DNA from: an uncultured Clostridia bacterium | GTDB lineage: Bacteria > Bacillota > Clostridia > TANB77 > CAG-508 | NCBI GenBank assembly: GCA_948891265.1 | Contig: CAQUBD010000006.1 | Coordinates: forward strand, 23,658 to 86,039 | Direction: 5' to 3' | Length of the DNA stretch: 62,382 nucleotides | In this document: positions 1 through 9,718 of the stretch, piece after piece | Position numbering within the stretch: the stretch's first letter is position 1 | How the letters are laid out: every line of letters begins with the position of its first letter | The notes under the pieces: model-generated | The model's database searches: none | What the model was told of the DNA's origin: nothing | What the model saw: only the letters and a program-made list of their open reading frames with translations | Translations under genes and position numbers: made by a program

Positions 1-201
1 CGCGGACTTTACAATATCTAAAACAGAGAAAATGTTATTAATGTCCGCTTTTGTTATGTTATAGGAAAATCTGCGATTTTTCCTATAACATAAAACATTG
101 TACACAATTTTACAATAGTAAAATTGGCACAAGAACAAAGACGCGGACTTTACAATATCTAAAACAGAGAAAATGTTATTAATGTCCGCTTTTGTTCTTG
201 T
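1..201 (+). repeat. Tandem palindromic repeat pair (GAACAAAG element, copy A)
   Basis: A 55-base block at 1-55 recurs exactly at 142-196. Each block is bounded by GCGGAC and GTCCGC, which can pair. The second copy is preceded by an AATTTTAC/GTAAAATT hairpin (106-125) and flanked by AAGAACAAA (131-139) and TTTGTTCTT (192-200), which extend the stem. Between the blocks is a hairpin ATGTTATAGG/CCTATAACAT (56-91). The design matches the elements at 14241-14335 and 20017-20111, but with different stem sequences. Its 5' part lies outside the window. Function unknown. Confidence 0.75.
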
Positions 202-226
202 AGATAAAAAAATAAAATGATATAAT
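198..226 (+). promoter_or_regulatory. Sigma-A-type promoter for rnr
   Basis: TTGTAG (198-203) and TATAAT (221-226) are separated by 17 bases, 54 bases before the rnr start. The -35 box lies at the very end of the upstream repeat, so the repeat may have supplied part of the promoter. Confidence 0.6.
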
Positions 227-279
227 ATGTATAGAAAATTTCGAAGAAATCTTTAAATAGAGATAAGCGAAAGGAAAAG

Positions 280-2403
280 ATGATGATTAATAAAAAAGAA
301 ATTATTTTAGAATTTATGAAAGATGAAGACTATACTCCAATGAAAGCAAAAGAAATTTCTATGATATTAGGCGTGCCAAAAAAGGAATATAATAAATTTT
401 CAGAAACATTAAAAGAATTAGAAAAAGATTACAAAATAGTAAAGAACAGAAAAAATAGATATAGACTTATAGGAGAAGAGTTTAAAGAAGGTATATATAG
501 AAAGAATCAAAAAGGCTTTGGATTTGTAAAAATTGAAGGTCAAGAGGATGAAATATATATATCGAAAGAAAATTCATTAAGAGCATTAAATGGAGATAAA
601 GTTTTAATTGAAATTATAGAAGAAAAAAATAAAATAAAAAGTGCAGAAGGAAAAATAAAGAAAATTATAAAACATGAAAAAGATACTTTAGTTGGAACAT
701 TCCAAAAAAGTGAAAATTTTGGATTTGTGGTTCCAGATGATAAAAGTCTAGGAACAGATATATTTATTTCAAAAACTAATTTTGGAAAAGCAAGAAATGG
801 ATACAAAGTATTAGTAGAAATAACAAAATATCCTGAAAAAGGAAAAAATGCAGAGGGAAAGATAATAGAAGTACTAGGAGAGCCAAATCAGGCTGGAATA
901 GATATGTTATCTTTAATAAAAGAATATAAATTGCCATCAACATTTCCAGAGCAAGTAGTTGAAGAAGCTAAAAAATATGGAAATAAAATAGATAAAAAAG
1001 ATATTCAAAACAGAGTTGATTGTAGAAATGATATAATTTTTACAATAGATGGAGAAGATGCAAAAGATTTAGATGATGCAGTTAGAGTTACTAAATTGGA
1101 AAATGGAAATTATAGGTTAGATGTTCATATTGCAGATGTGAGTTATTATGTAAGAGAAGGAAGTTTATTAGATAGAGAGGCTCAGATAAGAGGTACAAGT
1201 ATTTATATGCTTAGTAGAGTAATACCAATGCTTCCAAGAGAATTATCAAATGGTATATGCAGCTTAAATGCAGGAGAAGATAGATTTACACTTTCATGTT
1301 CAATGGAAATAACTCCACAAGGAAAAACAACATCTGTTGAAGTATATAAAGGGATAATAAATGTAACCGAGAGAATGAATTACCATGATGTACAAAAAAT
1401 ATTAGATAAATCAGATAAGGATATTTTAAAAAAATACGAAAAATATATTCAAGAATTTGAGTTAATGGCAGAGCTTGCAACTATTTTAAAAAATAGAAGA
1501 TTAGAACAAGGATATTTAAATTTAGATATTCCAGAAAGCAAGATTGAGTTAGATAAAGATGGAAGAGCTATAGATATTGGAAAGTATGAAACTAGCTTTA
1601 GTAATGAAATAATAGAACAATTTATGCTAAGCGCAAATGAAGCAATAGCAGAGAAATTCTATTGGTTAGAGGCTCCATTTATATATAGAGTTCATGAAGA
1701 TCCAGATATAGATAAAGTAAAAGATTTAAATAAATTTTTATTTGATTATGGTATAAAAATGAAAATAGTAAATGAAAAGATATATCCAACAGAAGTATCA
1801 AAAGTATTAGAGGAGATAAAGGGAAAAGAAGAAGAAAGAGTAATATCAACATTAATATTAAGAACATTAAAACTTGCAAAATACGAATCGGAAAATAAAG
1901 GTCATTTTGGAATTGCTAGCAAATATTACTGTCACTTTACATCACCAATTAGAAGATATCCAGATTTATTTATACACAGAATAATATCAAAATATTTAGA
2001 AGAAAATTATGTTGTTGATGATAAATTTATAGAAGAGTTTAAAGAAAAGGCAGAGCAAAGAGCTGCATCTTCATCAGAAAGAGAAAAAGTAGCAACTAAG
2101 GTAGAAAGAGAAAGTGAAGACCTAAAAAAAGCTGAATATATGGAAAATAGAATTGGGGAAGAATATGATGGAATTATATCATCAATTACTCAATTTGGAA
2201 TGTTTGTAGAACTTGAAAATACAGTAGAAGGTTTAATTAGATTTGAGAATTTAGGTGATGAGTATTTTATTTATGATGAAGAAAGAAAAAGACTTATAGG
2301 AGAAAGAACTAATAAGACCTATAAGATAGGAGATAAAGTTAAAATTAGAGTTATTTCTGCTAATAAACTATTAAGACAAATTGATTTCGAAATAGTTAAA
2401 TAA
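280..2403 (+). CDS. rnr: Ribonuclease R
   Basis: RNase R is a processive 3'-to-5' exoribonuclease that degrades structured RNA, mRNA and defective rRNA. The 707-residue protein shows the family order: an N-terminal winged-helix region (about 1-70), two cold-shock domains (about 70-200), a central RNB catalytic domain beginning near residue 250 with the metal-binding IDGEDAKDLDDAV motif, and a C-terminal S1 domain (about 625-707). Length is normal. Two adjacent ATGs (280 and 283) follow a GAAAGGAAAAG ribosome binding site; either may be used. It is monocistronic here, with its own promoter and a terminator just after the stop. In related genomes rnr often sits near secG and smpB, which would lie outside the window. 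Confidence 0.97.
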   Translation: MMINKKEIILEFMKDEDYTPMKAKEISMILGVPKKEYNKFSETLKELEKDYKIVKNRKNRYRLIGEEFKEGIYRKNQKGFGFVKIEGQEDEIYISKENSLRALNGDKVLIEIIEEKNKIKSAEGKIKKIIKHEKDTLVGTFQKSENFGFVVPDDKSLGTDIFISKTNFGKARNGYKVLVEITKYPEKGKNAEGKIIEVLGEPNQAGIDMLSLIKEYKLPSTFPEQVVEEAKKYGNKIDKKDIQNRVDCRNDIIFTIDGEDAKDLDDAVRVTKLENGNYRLDVHIADVSYYVREGSLLDREAQIRGTSIYMLSRVIPMLPRELSNGICSLNAGEDRFTLSCSMEITPQGKTTSVEVYKGIINVTERMNYHDVQKILDKSDKDILKKYEKYIQEFELMAELATILKNRRLEQGYLNLDIPESKIELDKDGRAIDIGKYETSFSNEIIEQFMLSANEAIAEKFYWLEAPFIYRVHEDPDIDKVKDLNKFLFDYGIKMKIVNEKIYPTEVSKVLEEIKGKEEERVISTLILRTLKLAKYESENKGHFGIASKYYCHFTSPIRRYPDLFIHRIISKYLEENYVVDDKFIEEFKEKAEQRAASSSEREKVATKVERESEDLKKAEYMENRIGEEYDGIISSITQFGMFVELENTVEGLIRFENLGDEYFIYDEERKRLIGERTNKTYKIGDKVKIRVISANKLLRQIDFEIVK

Positions 2404-2407
2404 AATG

Positions 2408-2447
2408 AAATGCTGTAGAAACAATTTAATATTTCTGCAGCATTTTT
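2408..2447 (+). terminator. Rho-independent terminator after rnr
   Basis: AAATGCTGTAGAAA pairs with TTTCTGCAGCATTT, followed by a short T run. It begins five bases after the rnr stop codon. Confidence 0.85.
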
Positions 2448-2512
2448 CAGTATTATTTAGATTAGAGATAATATTATTATTGAATATTATTGGAAACAGA
2501 TAAAAAATATAT

Positions 2513-2689
2513 TTATCTAAAAAATACAATGATATTGGCGAAGAGAATAACTATAATTGAAAAACAAATAACTGCTATTCCTCCAATTTTATTATTTTCA
2601 TTATTGATTTCATATAAGCCATAAGAAATAGTTTTTAATAAAATAAAAATTGTAATAAAAATAAAAGTAAAATGGTAAAGAAAATTCAT
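2513..2689 (-). CDS. Small two-helix membrane protein
   Basis: A 58-residue hydrophobic protein with two predicted membrane segments (about residues 2-22 and 36-57) joined by a polar turn containing EINNENNK. The ATG at 2689 is preferred over the TTG at 2698 because an AAAGG site lies nine bases upstream of it. No family is recognised. It points the same way as the ger operon but is separated from it by about 530 bases and a large palindrome, so a link to germination is only a guess. An alternative is that it is not expressed. Confidence 0.5.
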   Translation of the reverse strand: MNFLYHFTFIFITIFILLKTISYGLYEINNENNKIGGIAVICFSIIVILFANIIVFFR

Positions 2690-2753
2690 ATAAATCAACC
2701 TTTCTAAAAAGTATATATTAGATATAATATGGTTATTTAAAAATTGTTATAGT

Positions 2754-3177
2754 TGTATAGACCATGAGATTAAAATATAGTTTTTATTTAATAAATATTA
2801 TTAATATGAAGCTGACGCTTGAGTGGAATGAGACTTAGAATTTGTTTTTGCTATAAAATGAGGAATACTCAGGGAAAAAGTTTATTATATTCTTTTTTCT
2901 TTTCACAACTCGGCTTAATACATGTCTTAGAAAATCTTTATAAAATCAATCAGCGCCCTCGTGAGACGAGATTCCCTAATTGATTTTATTTAGATTTTCT
3001 ACAGTCATTCCATGTCGCATTCGTTGTTACATTCAAAAAGAATATAATAAACTTTTTAGCATGAGAGAGGTGCATTTTATATCTCTACAAATTCTTGTCG
3101 AATGCAAGGAACAGGAAGCAAAATATTAATGATATTTATTAAATTTAAAATCAAAAAGTGTATGGTCTATAAGACCA
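2754..3177. repeat. ~420-bp imperfect palindrome with nested hairpins
   Basis: Successive segments on the left reappear inverted on the right in the same nesting order: ATAGACCAT with ATGGTCTAT, TTTAATAAATATTATTAATA with a near-match at about 3124-3145, AAAAAGTTTATTATATTC (2877-2894) with its exact complement (3038-3057), AGAAAATCTTTATAAAATCAAT with its near-complement (2979-3000), and a tip CTCGT/ACGAG. The unpaired stretches lie opposite one another as internal loops. No ORF of note lies inside. This explains the long geneless gap 2690-3222. It may be a structured RNA or a palindromic mobile element. A short TGGTCT/AGACCA hairpin at its right end may also terminate the ger operon. Confidence 0.7.
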
Positions 3178-3222
3178 AACTAATTTTAAATATTTTAATT
3201 GTATTAGATATTTTACTATATA

Positions 3223-4461
3223 TTAAGTTTGTGTTAATAAAAATCCAGAGTCTATTACTGTATTAATTTCAACATCGAAAGTGCAATTTTTATAATTATC
3301 TAGCCAATTATAATCATTAAATTTGCTAGAGGTACTAAATTTAGAAAGTGCATATACACCTAAACCATTTATATCACTTTCAAAGATTGTAGAGGTTTTA
3401 TATAAATAGTTAGAAAATTGAGTTTCTAAATAGTTGTTGCATGAATTTGATATTGAATTTAAAATGTTGTTATTCAAATATTGAGAATTTTTACTCATAG
3501 AATATATTTTCCCAGAAAACTCAAGTTTTATTTTTATATAAGGAGCGCCATTAACAAGGTTTACAGTAATTTTGTGAGTAGTATTTGGAGTTAGATAAAT
3601 ATCGATTTTTGAGTTAGTTTCTTCTGGATTTTCAGGATTCTGAATTGATACTAAGAAACTATCAACTTCTTTTCGCATATTCAAAAAGCAAATTGTTTCA
3701 ATAGCATTTAATTCACCAGCTAATTTATCATCTTTAAAAACAGCAAGACCGATGTTTTGGGAAACTCTACTACCGGTTATAGGACTCTCGTTTGACTTTA
3801 TAGTAGAATTATCTGAAATTTGATTTTCAGAGGAATTAGAATTGTAATCAGATGTATTTATTCCACCTAATATGGCATAAGGAGAACATGAATTACAAAC
3901 TAGGGCATTAAAAAAGTCTCCTATTGTTGCATTACAAGTATATCCGGTGTACTCACTAGTATTAGGAAATATATCATAATATCTTGGAATCAGACTTTCT
4001 AAACTTGGTACTGAATTTTCAATATAGTATTTAGTATTACACTTACTAACAACTATATTAGCTGAAGGTCGTACTTGTACTTCATTTATTAATGAATATA
4101 CTTCATCAGATATTCCATTTTTTGCTAATTCTTCGGAAAAGATTATAAGTTTACAATGTGATAAATTAACTTTCTTGCCTAAATATGCATTCATCATATT
4201 TATTCCATTTGTTATAGAAGAACATTCAACAGTATTTAGGACAGGAGAAGTTTCTGCTCCACTTTCGCTACTTGGAGAAGGTGCTATAAACTCAAAAGTT
4301 ACTTTTAATTTATTGGAAGTGCCTTTGTCAATTCCGATAGCTACAGCAAAGGCTAAGTTATCTAAATTTAGAGAATTATAAGATGAAGAAAAACCAGTAA
4401 TAAATAGGATTATTAAGATAAATATAAAAATTTTTTTTAATATACTACTAATCTTTCTCAC
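3223..4461 (-). CDS. gerAC: Ger(x)C-type germination protein (GerAC-like)
   Basis: Third gene of a minus-strand germinant receptor operon. C subunits are normally lipoproteins on the outer face of the inner spore membrane that work with A and B subunits to sense germinants. The 412-residue protein has a hydrophobic leader (about 8-24), the family's early VAIGIDKG segment and the usual length. It overlaps gerAB by 14 bases, showing translational coupling. Oddity: the leader ends in FITGFSSS, so the lipobox cysteine expected after the Gly is absent, and lipid anchoring as in other members cannot occur at that site. Family assignment is firm; the anchoring consequence is inferred. Confidence 0.88.
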   Translation of the reverse strand: MRKISSILKKIFIFILIILFITGFSSSYNSLNLDNLAFAVAIGIDKGTSNKLKVTFEFIAPSPSSESGAETSPVLNTVECSSITNGINMMNAYLGKKVNLSHCKLIIFSEELAKNGISDEVYSLINEVQVRPSANIVVSKCNTKYYIENSVPSLESLIPRYYDIFPNTSEYTGYTCNATIGDFFNALVCNSCSPYAILGGINTSDYNSNSSENQISDNSTIKSNESPITGSRVSQNIGLAVFKDDKLAGELNAIETICFLNMRKEVDSFLVSIQNPENPEETNSKIDIYLTPNTTHKITVNLVNGAPYIKIKLEFSGKIYSMSKNSQYLNNNILNSISNSCNNYLETQFSNYLYKTSTIFESDINGLGVYALSKFSTSSKFNDYNWLDNYKNCTFDVEINTVIDSGFLLTQT

Positions 4462-5542
4462 CTACTTTCTTTTTCTTTATATTAGCTAATATTAATATAG
4501 TTATACCTAAAATAAATCCAACTGCAATTCTAAGATATCTATATATATTTGTTTCAAGGAAATTTGCAATTGCATAGTTTTGAGGTAGTAATGATAATGC
4601 AAAAATTAATAGTATAAAGATATTTGACATTGCTTTCATATCAGACAAATTAAACATTTTATTGAATATATTTGTTGAAAATTTACATGTTATACTTAAA
4701 AAACAACAAAATGATATAATCCAGATTAGTAAGAATACAGATTCAAATCTTTGAAAGAATGTGCCAAATTCTATATATCTAGCTGCTGAAAATAGAGGCA
4801 TTACTTCATCTGTAGTTATAAAAAATGAAAACATAAAAAGTAATGTTGCAACACACAAAAATATAAATAATCCAGTTGCAATCACTGATATTACAGCTAT
4901 CTTTTTAAATTTTTGAGGTTCTTTTAACATGGGAGGTAAAAAATATAAATAACATATTCCACCAAATGCTCCAATATTTTTTAACCCTAAAATAAAAGTA
5001 TTGTAAAATCCATCTCCTAATATTGGATAAATTCGTTTAAATGAGAAGTTGTCTAAGTTTCCACAAAATAAAAGTAGTGCACTTATTAATACTAATGGAA
5101 AAACTATCGATGAAACATTTAATGTAGAACTAAAATCTAATCTATTAACTAAAGAAATAGAAAAGATAAACATCAAAATTATAAATACATAATTTGTTAA
5201 TGGGTAGTAAATTACTACTAAACTTTCGCAAAAATTTCTTAACATTATACTTGAACTTATTGTAAAATACATTATAAAAAATGAACCTATAATATCTTTT
5301 AATATATTACCACCTAAAAATTTAGATATATCTAATAAATCTAAACCAGGAAATCTTTTAAATAAATTACAAAATATTAATATTATAAATAATACTAATA
5401 TAGTAATGTATACTATATTTATTAAAGTTGCAGACTTTGTTTCGTTTATAAATGTTCTAGGAAATGAGCTAGTAATGTATGATACTACTATGGATAGTGT
5501 TAACATTATTGCACTTATTGTACTAATTTTATGTTTCGCCAT
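4448..5542 (-). CDS. gerAB: GerAB-type spore germination permease
   Basis: B subunit of the germinant receptor, a member of the amino acid-polyamine-organocation transporter superfamily that binds germinant in the inner spore membrane. The 364-residue protein is strongly hydrophobic with about ten predicted membrane helices, matching the family length. It starts MAKHKISTISAIM after a GAAGGGTGG-like site. It lies 88 bases downstream of gerAA and overlaps gerAC, so A, B and C form one operon. The ligand cannot be told from sequence. Confidence 0.9.
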   Translation of the reverse strand: MAKHKISTISAIMLTLSIVVSYITSSFPRTFINETKSATLINIVYITILVLFIILIFCNLFKRFPGLDLLDISKFLGGNILKDIIGSFFIMYFTISSSIMLRNFCESLVVIYYPLTNYVFIILMFIFSISLVNRLDFSSTLNVSSIVFPLVLISALLLFCGNLDNFSFKRIYPILGDGFYNTFILGLKNIGAFGGICYLYFLPPMLKEPQKFKKIAVISVIATGLFIFLCVATLLFMFSFFITTDEVMPLFSAARYIEFGTFFQRFESVFLLIWIISFCCFLSITCKFSTNIFNKMFNLSDMKAMSNIFILLIFALSLLPQNYAIANFLETNIYRYLRIAVGFILGITILILANIKKKKVGEKD

Positions 5543-5630
5543 TTTATTTTTCCACCCTTCTTTAAATCCCTTAAAATTTTTCTAATTACTAATCTATAAT
5601 ATTCGATTTTTAATTCCTAAATTTAGATTC

Positions 5631-7346
5631 TTACTTATTGAATTTCCATTTCATAGAAATATCTTCTTGTTTTTTAGCTTTTTTAGTAGCAAGATATGAT
5701 GATCTATATTCTCTTTTCCAAATAGGTGGTAGTATAATACCAGTATTTTTTAAATTTTCCATGTGTGAGTAAGGTAGGGAGTAAGAAACTCCAAAAGATT
5801 CCATATCACATATAATTGAAAGATATACAAATAAACCAGTTCCAATTCCTAAAAATCCGCACATATATCCTAATAGAATAAATAAAAACCTAAATAATCT
5901 TAAGTGAAAACTAAAGGAATAATCTGGAATTGCAAAAGAACTTAATGCTGTTATTGCAACTATTATAATTAATATTGGACTTACAATTCCTGCACTTACA
6001 GCAGCTTGTCCTATAACTAAAGCACCTACTATACCAATAGTTGAACCTATTGCAGATGGCACTCGCAAACTTGCTTCTCTTATAATTTCAAAAGATATTT
6101 CCATTATCAATATTTCAAATATTACAGGAAATGGGACACTTTCTCTAGCTGCTAAAATAGAATAGAGCAGTTCTGTGGGTAATATTTCTATGTGGAAACT
6201 TGTTATAGATACATATAATCCAGGTAAAAGCAAAGCAAAAAAGGCTGATATAATTCTTATAGCTCTTAAAAAGTTAGAAAATATAGTTTTTAGATTTCTA
6301 TCTTCTGGAGAGGTTAGAAAGTCTATCATGATAGCTGGAAGAATTAAAGCATATGGAGATCCATTTACTAGAACGATAATTCTACCTTCTAAAAGATGTT
6401 GAACAGCATTATCGGGTCTTTCTGTTGATATTGATTTTGGAAGACCTAAAGAATTATTATCACTTATTAATTGTTCTAATTGTCCACTTGATAAAAGTGA
6501 ATCTATATCTAAATTATTTATTCTATACTTAACTTCTGCTACTAAATCTCCATTTGCAATATCTTGCATATAACATACAGCACATTTTGTTTTAGTTAGT
6601 TTTCCTACTTCTAAACTTTCAATAATTAAATTTTCATTGTTTGAAAATCTTCTTAAAAGAGAAGTATTTGTACGTAAGTTTTCAACAAAAGCTTCGTGAG
6701 GACCTTTTATAACAATTTCATTTTCTGGCTTGGATATACTTCTTTGTTTAAATCCTTTTATATCAATATCGAATGCAATATCAAGAGTATCAACAAAAAG
6801 AGCACAATTACCAGAATTAACACCAGAAAAAATTTCTTCAAATGATTTACTTTGTTTTATGTTGTTTTGAGGTATTAGACAATTTTCAATATAATCAGCT
6901 AAGTCGAATTTTTTTACTTTTCTAACAGTTATATTATTACTAACAGCTTCTGATATGATTCTATTTTTATCTCCTTCAAACATATTATTTCTATTTCTCA
7001 TCATTAGAGGTTCTAAAACGAAATCATTTAAAATTTGGGAATCAATCATACCATCTATATATAATAGTAATGCCTTATATTGTTTTCCTCTAGCGTTTAG
7101 AATGAATTCACGTGTTATAATATCGCTATTTATTAATATATTGTATCGTGATTTTATATAATCAGAATTTACATCAAGGCTAGTAAATATATTCCTATTT
7201 TCTTTTGAGTGTACTAGGTTTTCTTGAGGTAAATCTAAGTTTGTCTTGTTAAAGTCATTTGGAAGAGAAAATTGGTATTTAAATGGTGGGCTATAGTTAA
7301 ATATTTTTTTTATATAAGATGTTATTTTCATATTTTCTCCATTCAT
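5631..7346 (-). CDS. gerAA: GerAA-type spore germination protein
   Basis: A subunit of the germinant receptor. The 571-residue protein has a large soluble N-terminal region (about 1-300) with family features such as SIVFEN-like and TERPDNAVQHLLEGR segments, followed by about five membrane helices and a short basic C-terminal tail, as in GerAA/GerKA. It heads the minus-strand operon gerAA-gerAB-gerAC. The divergent gene at 7499 suggests promoters for both in the 150-base gap. Forespore-specific transcription is expected for the family; no sigma-G site was convincingly identified. Confidence 0.93.
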   Translation of the reverse strand: MNGENMKITSYIKKIFNYSPPFKYQFSLPNDFNKTNLDLPQENLVHSKENRNIFTSLDVNSDYIKSRYNILINSDIITREFILNARGKQYKALLLYIDGMIDSQILNDFVLEPLMMRNRNNMFEGDKNRIISEAVSNNITVRKVKKFDLADYIENCLIPQNNIKQSKSFEEIFSGVNSGNCALFVDTLDIAFDIDIKGFKQRSISKPENEIVIKGPHEAFVENLRTNTSLLRRFSNNENLIIESLEVGKLTKTKCAVCYMQDIANGDLVAEVKYRINNLDIDSLLSSGQLEQLISDNNSLGLPKSISTERPDNAVQHLLEGRIIVLVNGSPYALILPAIMIDFLTSPEDRNLKTIFSNFLRAIRIISAFFALLLPGLYVSITSFHIEILPTELLYSILAARESVPFPVIFEILIMEISFEIIREASLRVPSAIGSTIGIVGALVIGQAAVSAGIVSPILIIIVAITALSSFAIPDYSFSFHLRLFRFLFILLGYMCGFLGIGTGLFVYLSIICDMESFGVSYSLPYSHMENLKNTGIILPPIWKREYRSSYLATKKAKKQEDISMKWKFNK

Positions 7347-7498
7347 TTAAGATTAAAGAATCAGATATTAAACATAACTTTTAATATAATATCTTAATAA
7401 TTTTATTAACATTATTAACAAAAAAAATCAAAATATACTAGTTTTTAACAATAAAAAATGTTATAATAAATCTATATGTACGAAAGAGAGTGGATAAA

Positions 7499-8614
7499 AT
7501 GAAAGCTAAATTAATATCATTTATAATCTCACTTATAACTACTTTAATAATAGTAATATTTATATTTTTTGGAGTCATTATATATAATCAAATTACAAAA
7601 ACAAATATAACAAGTGAAGTTGAAGAATTTGTATCAAATATTACGATTTCAAGTGAAGATACAAGTGAAAATATTAAAGTATCAGAAGTGTTAAATATAG
7701 AATCAAATGAGTTTAAAAAACATAATGAAAATGCAAATTATGGAAGTATTGATGGTCGTGAATATTTTTATAATCAATTAGAACAAGAATCAAAAGTAAT
7801 ATATAATGCAATGAGAGATAATAAGGAAAATATGAAAACGGGAATATATGAAATAAATTTAGGAGCATACTTTTCATCATTACTTTCTAATGATGGTGGA
7901 GAAGAACTTTTAAGTAAATATTATCAATCTGCAATTGAGGCATATACATATGATAACCCAGATGTTTTTTATATAGATTTTTCGAAACTATATTTGAATA
8001 TTGAAACGACAACTAAAGGTAATAAAAAGACATATAGAGTATTTATAAATTCTGGAGAAAAAGCTAATTATTTGACTGATGTATTTTCATCAAAGGAAAA
8101 AATTGATAAAGAATTAAATCAAATTGAAAAAGTGAAAACATATTTTGTTCAAAATAAAAGAGAAAATACATATGAAAATGTAAAATTAGTTCATGACTAT
8201 TTGGTGGAAAGTATAGATTATGATCAAACATTATCAGAGCCAAATATATATGATATATATGGTGCTCTTATAAAAAGGAAATGTGTTTGTGAAGGATATG
8301 CAAAATCTTTTAAATATTTGATGGATGTATTAAATATACCTTGTGTTATGGTAGCGGGAAAAGCTACAAATTCAGAAGGAAATACAGAAAATCATGCTTG
8401 GAATTATGTACAGATAGATCAAGCTTGGTATGCTATAGATTGTACATGGGATGATCCTATATTAGTAGGGGGTAACTTTTTAAGTAATATTTCTAAATAT
8501 AGATATTTTTTGAAAGGTGAAAAAGAATTTAATGAATCACATATACCAATTGGAAAATTTACTGATAATGGCAAGACATTTGTATATCCAAATTTAAGTC
8601 AAAATAATTATTAA
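7499..8614 (+). CDS. Membrane-anchored transglutaminase-like protein
   Basis: A 371-residue protein with one N-terminal membrane segment (about residues 5-28), a Glu/Ser-rich linker and a C-terminal transglutaminase/protease-like domain. The papain-type triad is visible: Cys in CVCEGYAKS (about 264), His in ENHAWNYV (about 299) and Asp in AIDCTWDDP (about 314). Such proteins act outside the cell as peptidases or cross-linkers; the substrate is unknown. The ATG at 7499 is chosen over a GTG at 7490 because AGAGAG sits eight bases before it. A TATAAT at 7462 may be its -10 box. It is divergent from the ger operon. Confidence 0.8.
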   Translation: MKAKLISFIISLITTLIIVIFIFFGVIIYNQITKTNITSEVEEFVSNITISSEDTSENIKVSEVLNIESNEFKKHNENANYGSIDGREYFYNQLEQESKVIYNAMRDNKENMKTGIYEINLGAYFSSLLSNDGGEELLSKYYQSAIEAYTYDNPDVFYIDFSKLYLNIETTTKGNKKTYRVFINSGEKANYLTDVFSSKEKIDKELNQIEKVKTYFVQNKRENTYENVKLVHDYLVESIDYDQTLSEPNIYDIYGALIKRKCVCEGYAKSFKYLMDVLNIPCVMVAGKATNSEGNTENHAWNYVQIDQAWYAIDCTWDDPILVGGNFLSNISKYRYFLKGEKEFNESHIPIGKFTDNGKTFVYPNLSQNNY

Positions 8615-8685
8615 GTAAGATATTAAAAGTTAGTTATATAAGTAATTTTAGATATTAGTTTTTATATAGAAAAGGAGTTAAGTTT

Positions 8686-9624
8686 ATGTCATTAAAAGAT
8701 AAGATGCCTGTTAAAACATCAAATAAAGAAATAATCAAAACAAAATCAAATATATTGCCTAATTTACCTAATTTATCAAATTTAGCAAAAATAATATCTA
8801 ATAAGATAAAAGTTTATGCTTTTGTAGGTCCATCAGGAACAGGAAAAAGTTACAGAGCTCAGATGGTAGCTAGCGAAAAAAATATTAATTTTATAATAGA
8901 TGATGGATTATTAATAAAAGATAATCAAGTAATTGCAGGAGAATCAGCAAAAAAAGCACCTACTAAAATAGAGACTGTAAAACATGCACTTTTTTATAAA
9001 GAAGAAGAAAAGCAAGAGATAGTTAAAGCTTTAAAAAAATATAAGCCAGAAAGTATATTAATTCTTGGCACTTCAGATGGAATGGTTCAAAAAATAGCAG
9101 CAAATTTGGGATTACCAGAAATTTGTGATACAACATATATTTCAGATGTTGCAACACCAGATGAAATGAAAACAGCAAGAAGAATAAGAGTGACAGAGGG
9201 TAAACATGTTATTCCAGTTCCTACTTTTGAAATAAAAAAGGATTTTTCTGGTTATTTATTAGATCCATTACAGATTTTTAAAACAAAAGGAAGAGGAAAT
9301 AAGCCATACATATCTGAAAAATCAATAATAAGACCGACATTTAGTTATATGGGAAAATTCACAATTTCTGATACAGTATTTAGACAAATATTAGAATATT
9401 TAGTTATAAAAACGCCAGGTATATATAAGGTTCAAAAAATAAGAGTTGATAATTTTGGCGAAGGTGTAAAACTATATATGGAAGTAACTGTAGTATATGG
9501 CTTTAATGTAATAGATGATATTAAAGAATTTAAAGACAAGGCTAAGAAAGAAATTGAAAAATTAACTGCTATGAATGTTGAAGAATTTGAAGTAATAGTT
9601 AAAAATATTTATGTTCCAGAATAA
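8686..9624 (+). CDS. P-loop ATPase with C-terminal Asp23/Gls24 domain
   Basis: A 312-residue cytosolic protein. The N-terminal part holds a Walker A motif GPSGTGKS (residues 48-55). After a linker, the last ~110 residues resemble the Asp23/Gls24 alkaline-shock domain. This fusion is known in Clostridia as a conserved uncharacterised family; Asp23-like domains elsewhere act at the cell envelope. The start has a good AAAGGAG site. It lies 71 bases after the transglutaminase-like gene and 94 before plsC, so loose co-transcription is possible. Its biochemical role is not known. Confidence 0.82.
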   Translation: MSLKDKMPVKTSNKEIIKTKSNILPNLPNLSNLAKIISNKIKVYAFVGPSGTGKSYRAQMVASEKNINFIIDDGLLIKDNQVIAGESAKKAPTKIETVKHALFYKEEEKQEIVKALKKYKPESILILGTSDGMVQKIAANLGLPEICDTTYISDVATPDEMKTARRIRVTEGKHVIPVPTFEIKKDFSGYLLDPLQIFKTKGRGNKPYISEKSIIRPTFSYMGKFTISDTVFRQILEYLVIKTPGIYKVQKIRVDNFGEGVKLYMEVTVVYGFNVIDDIKEFKDKAKKEIEKLTAMNVEEFEVIVKNIYVPE

Positions 9625-9718
9625 AAAATGGATAAGAGAAAATTTGATGTTATAAGTTAGAGAATAGAATTTAGATATAGGCCGTTAAAGATTAAAGTGA
9701 ATAAGGAGAGATAATATT

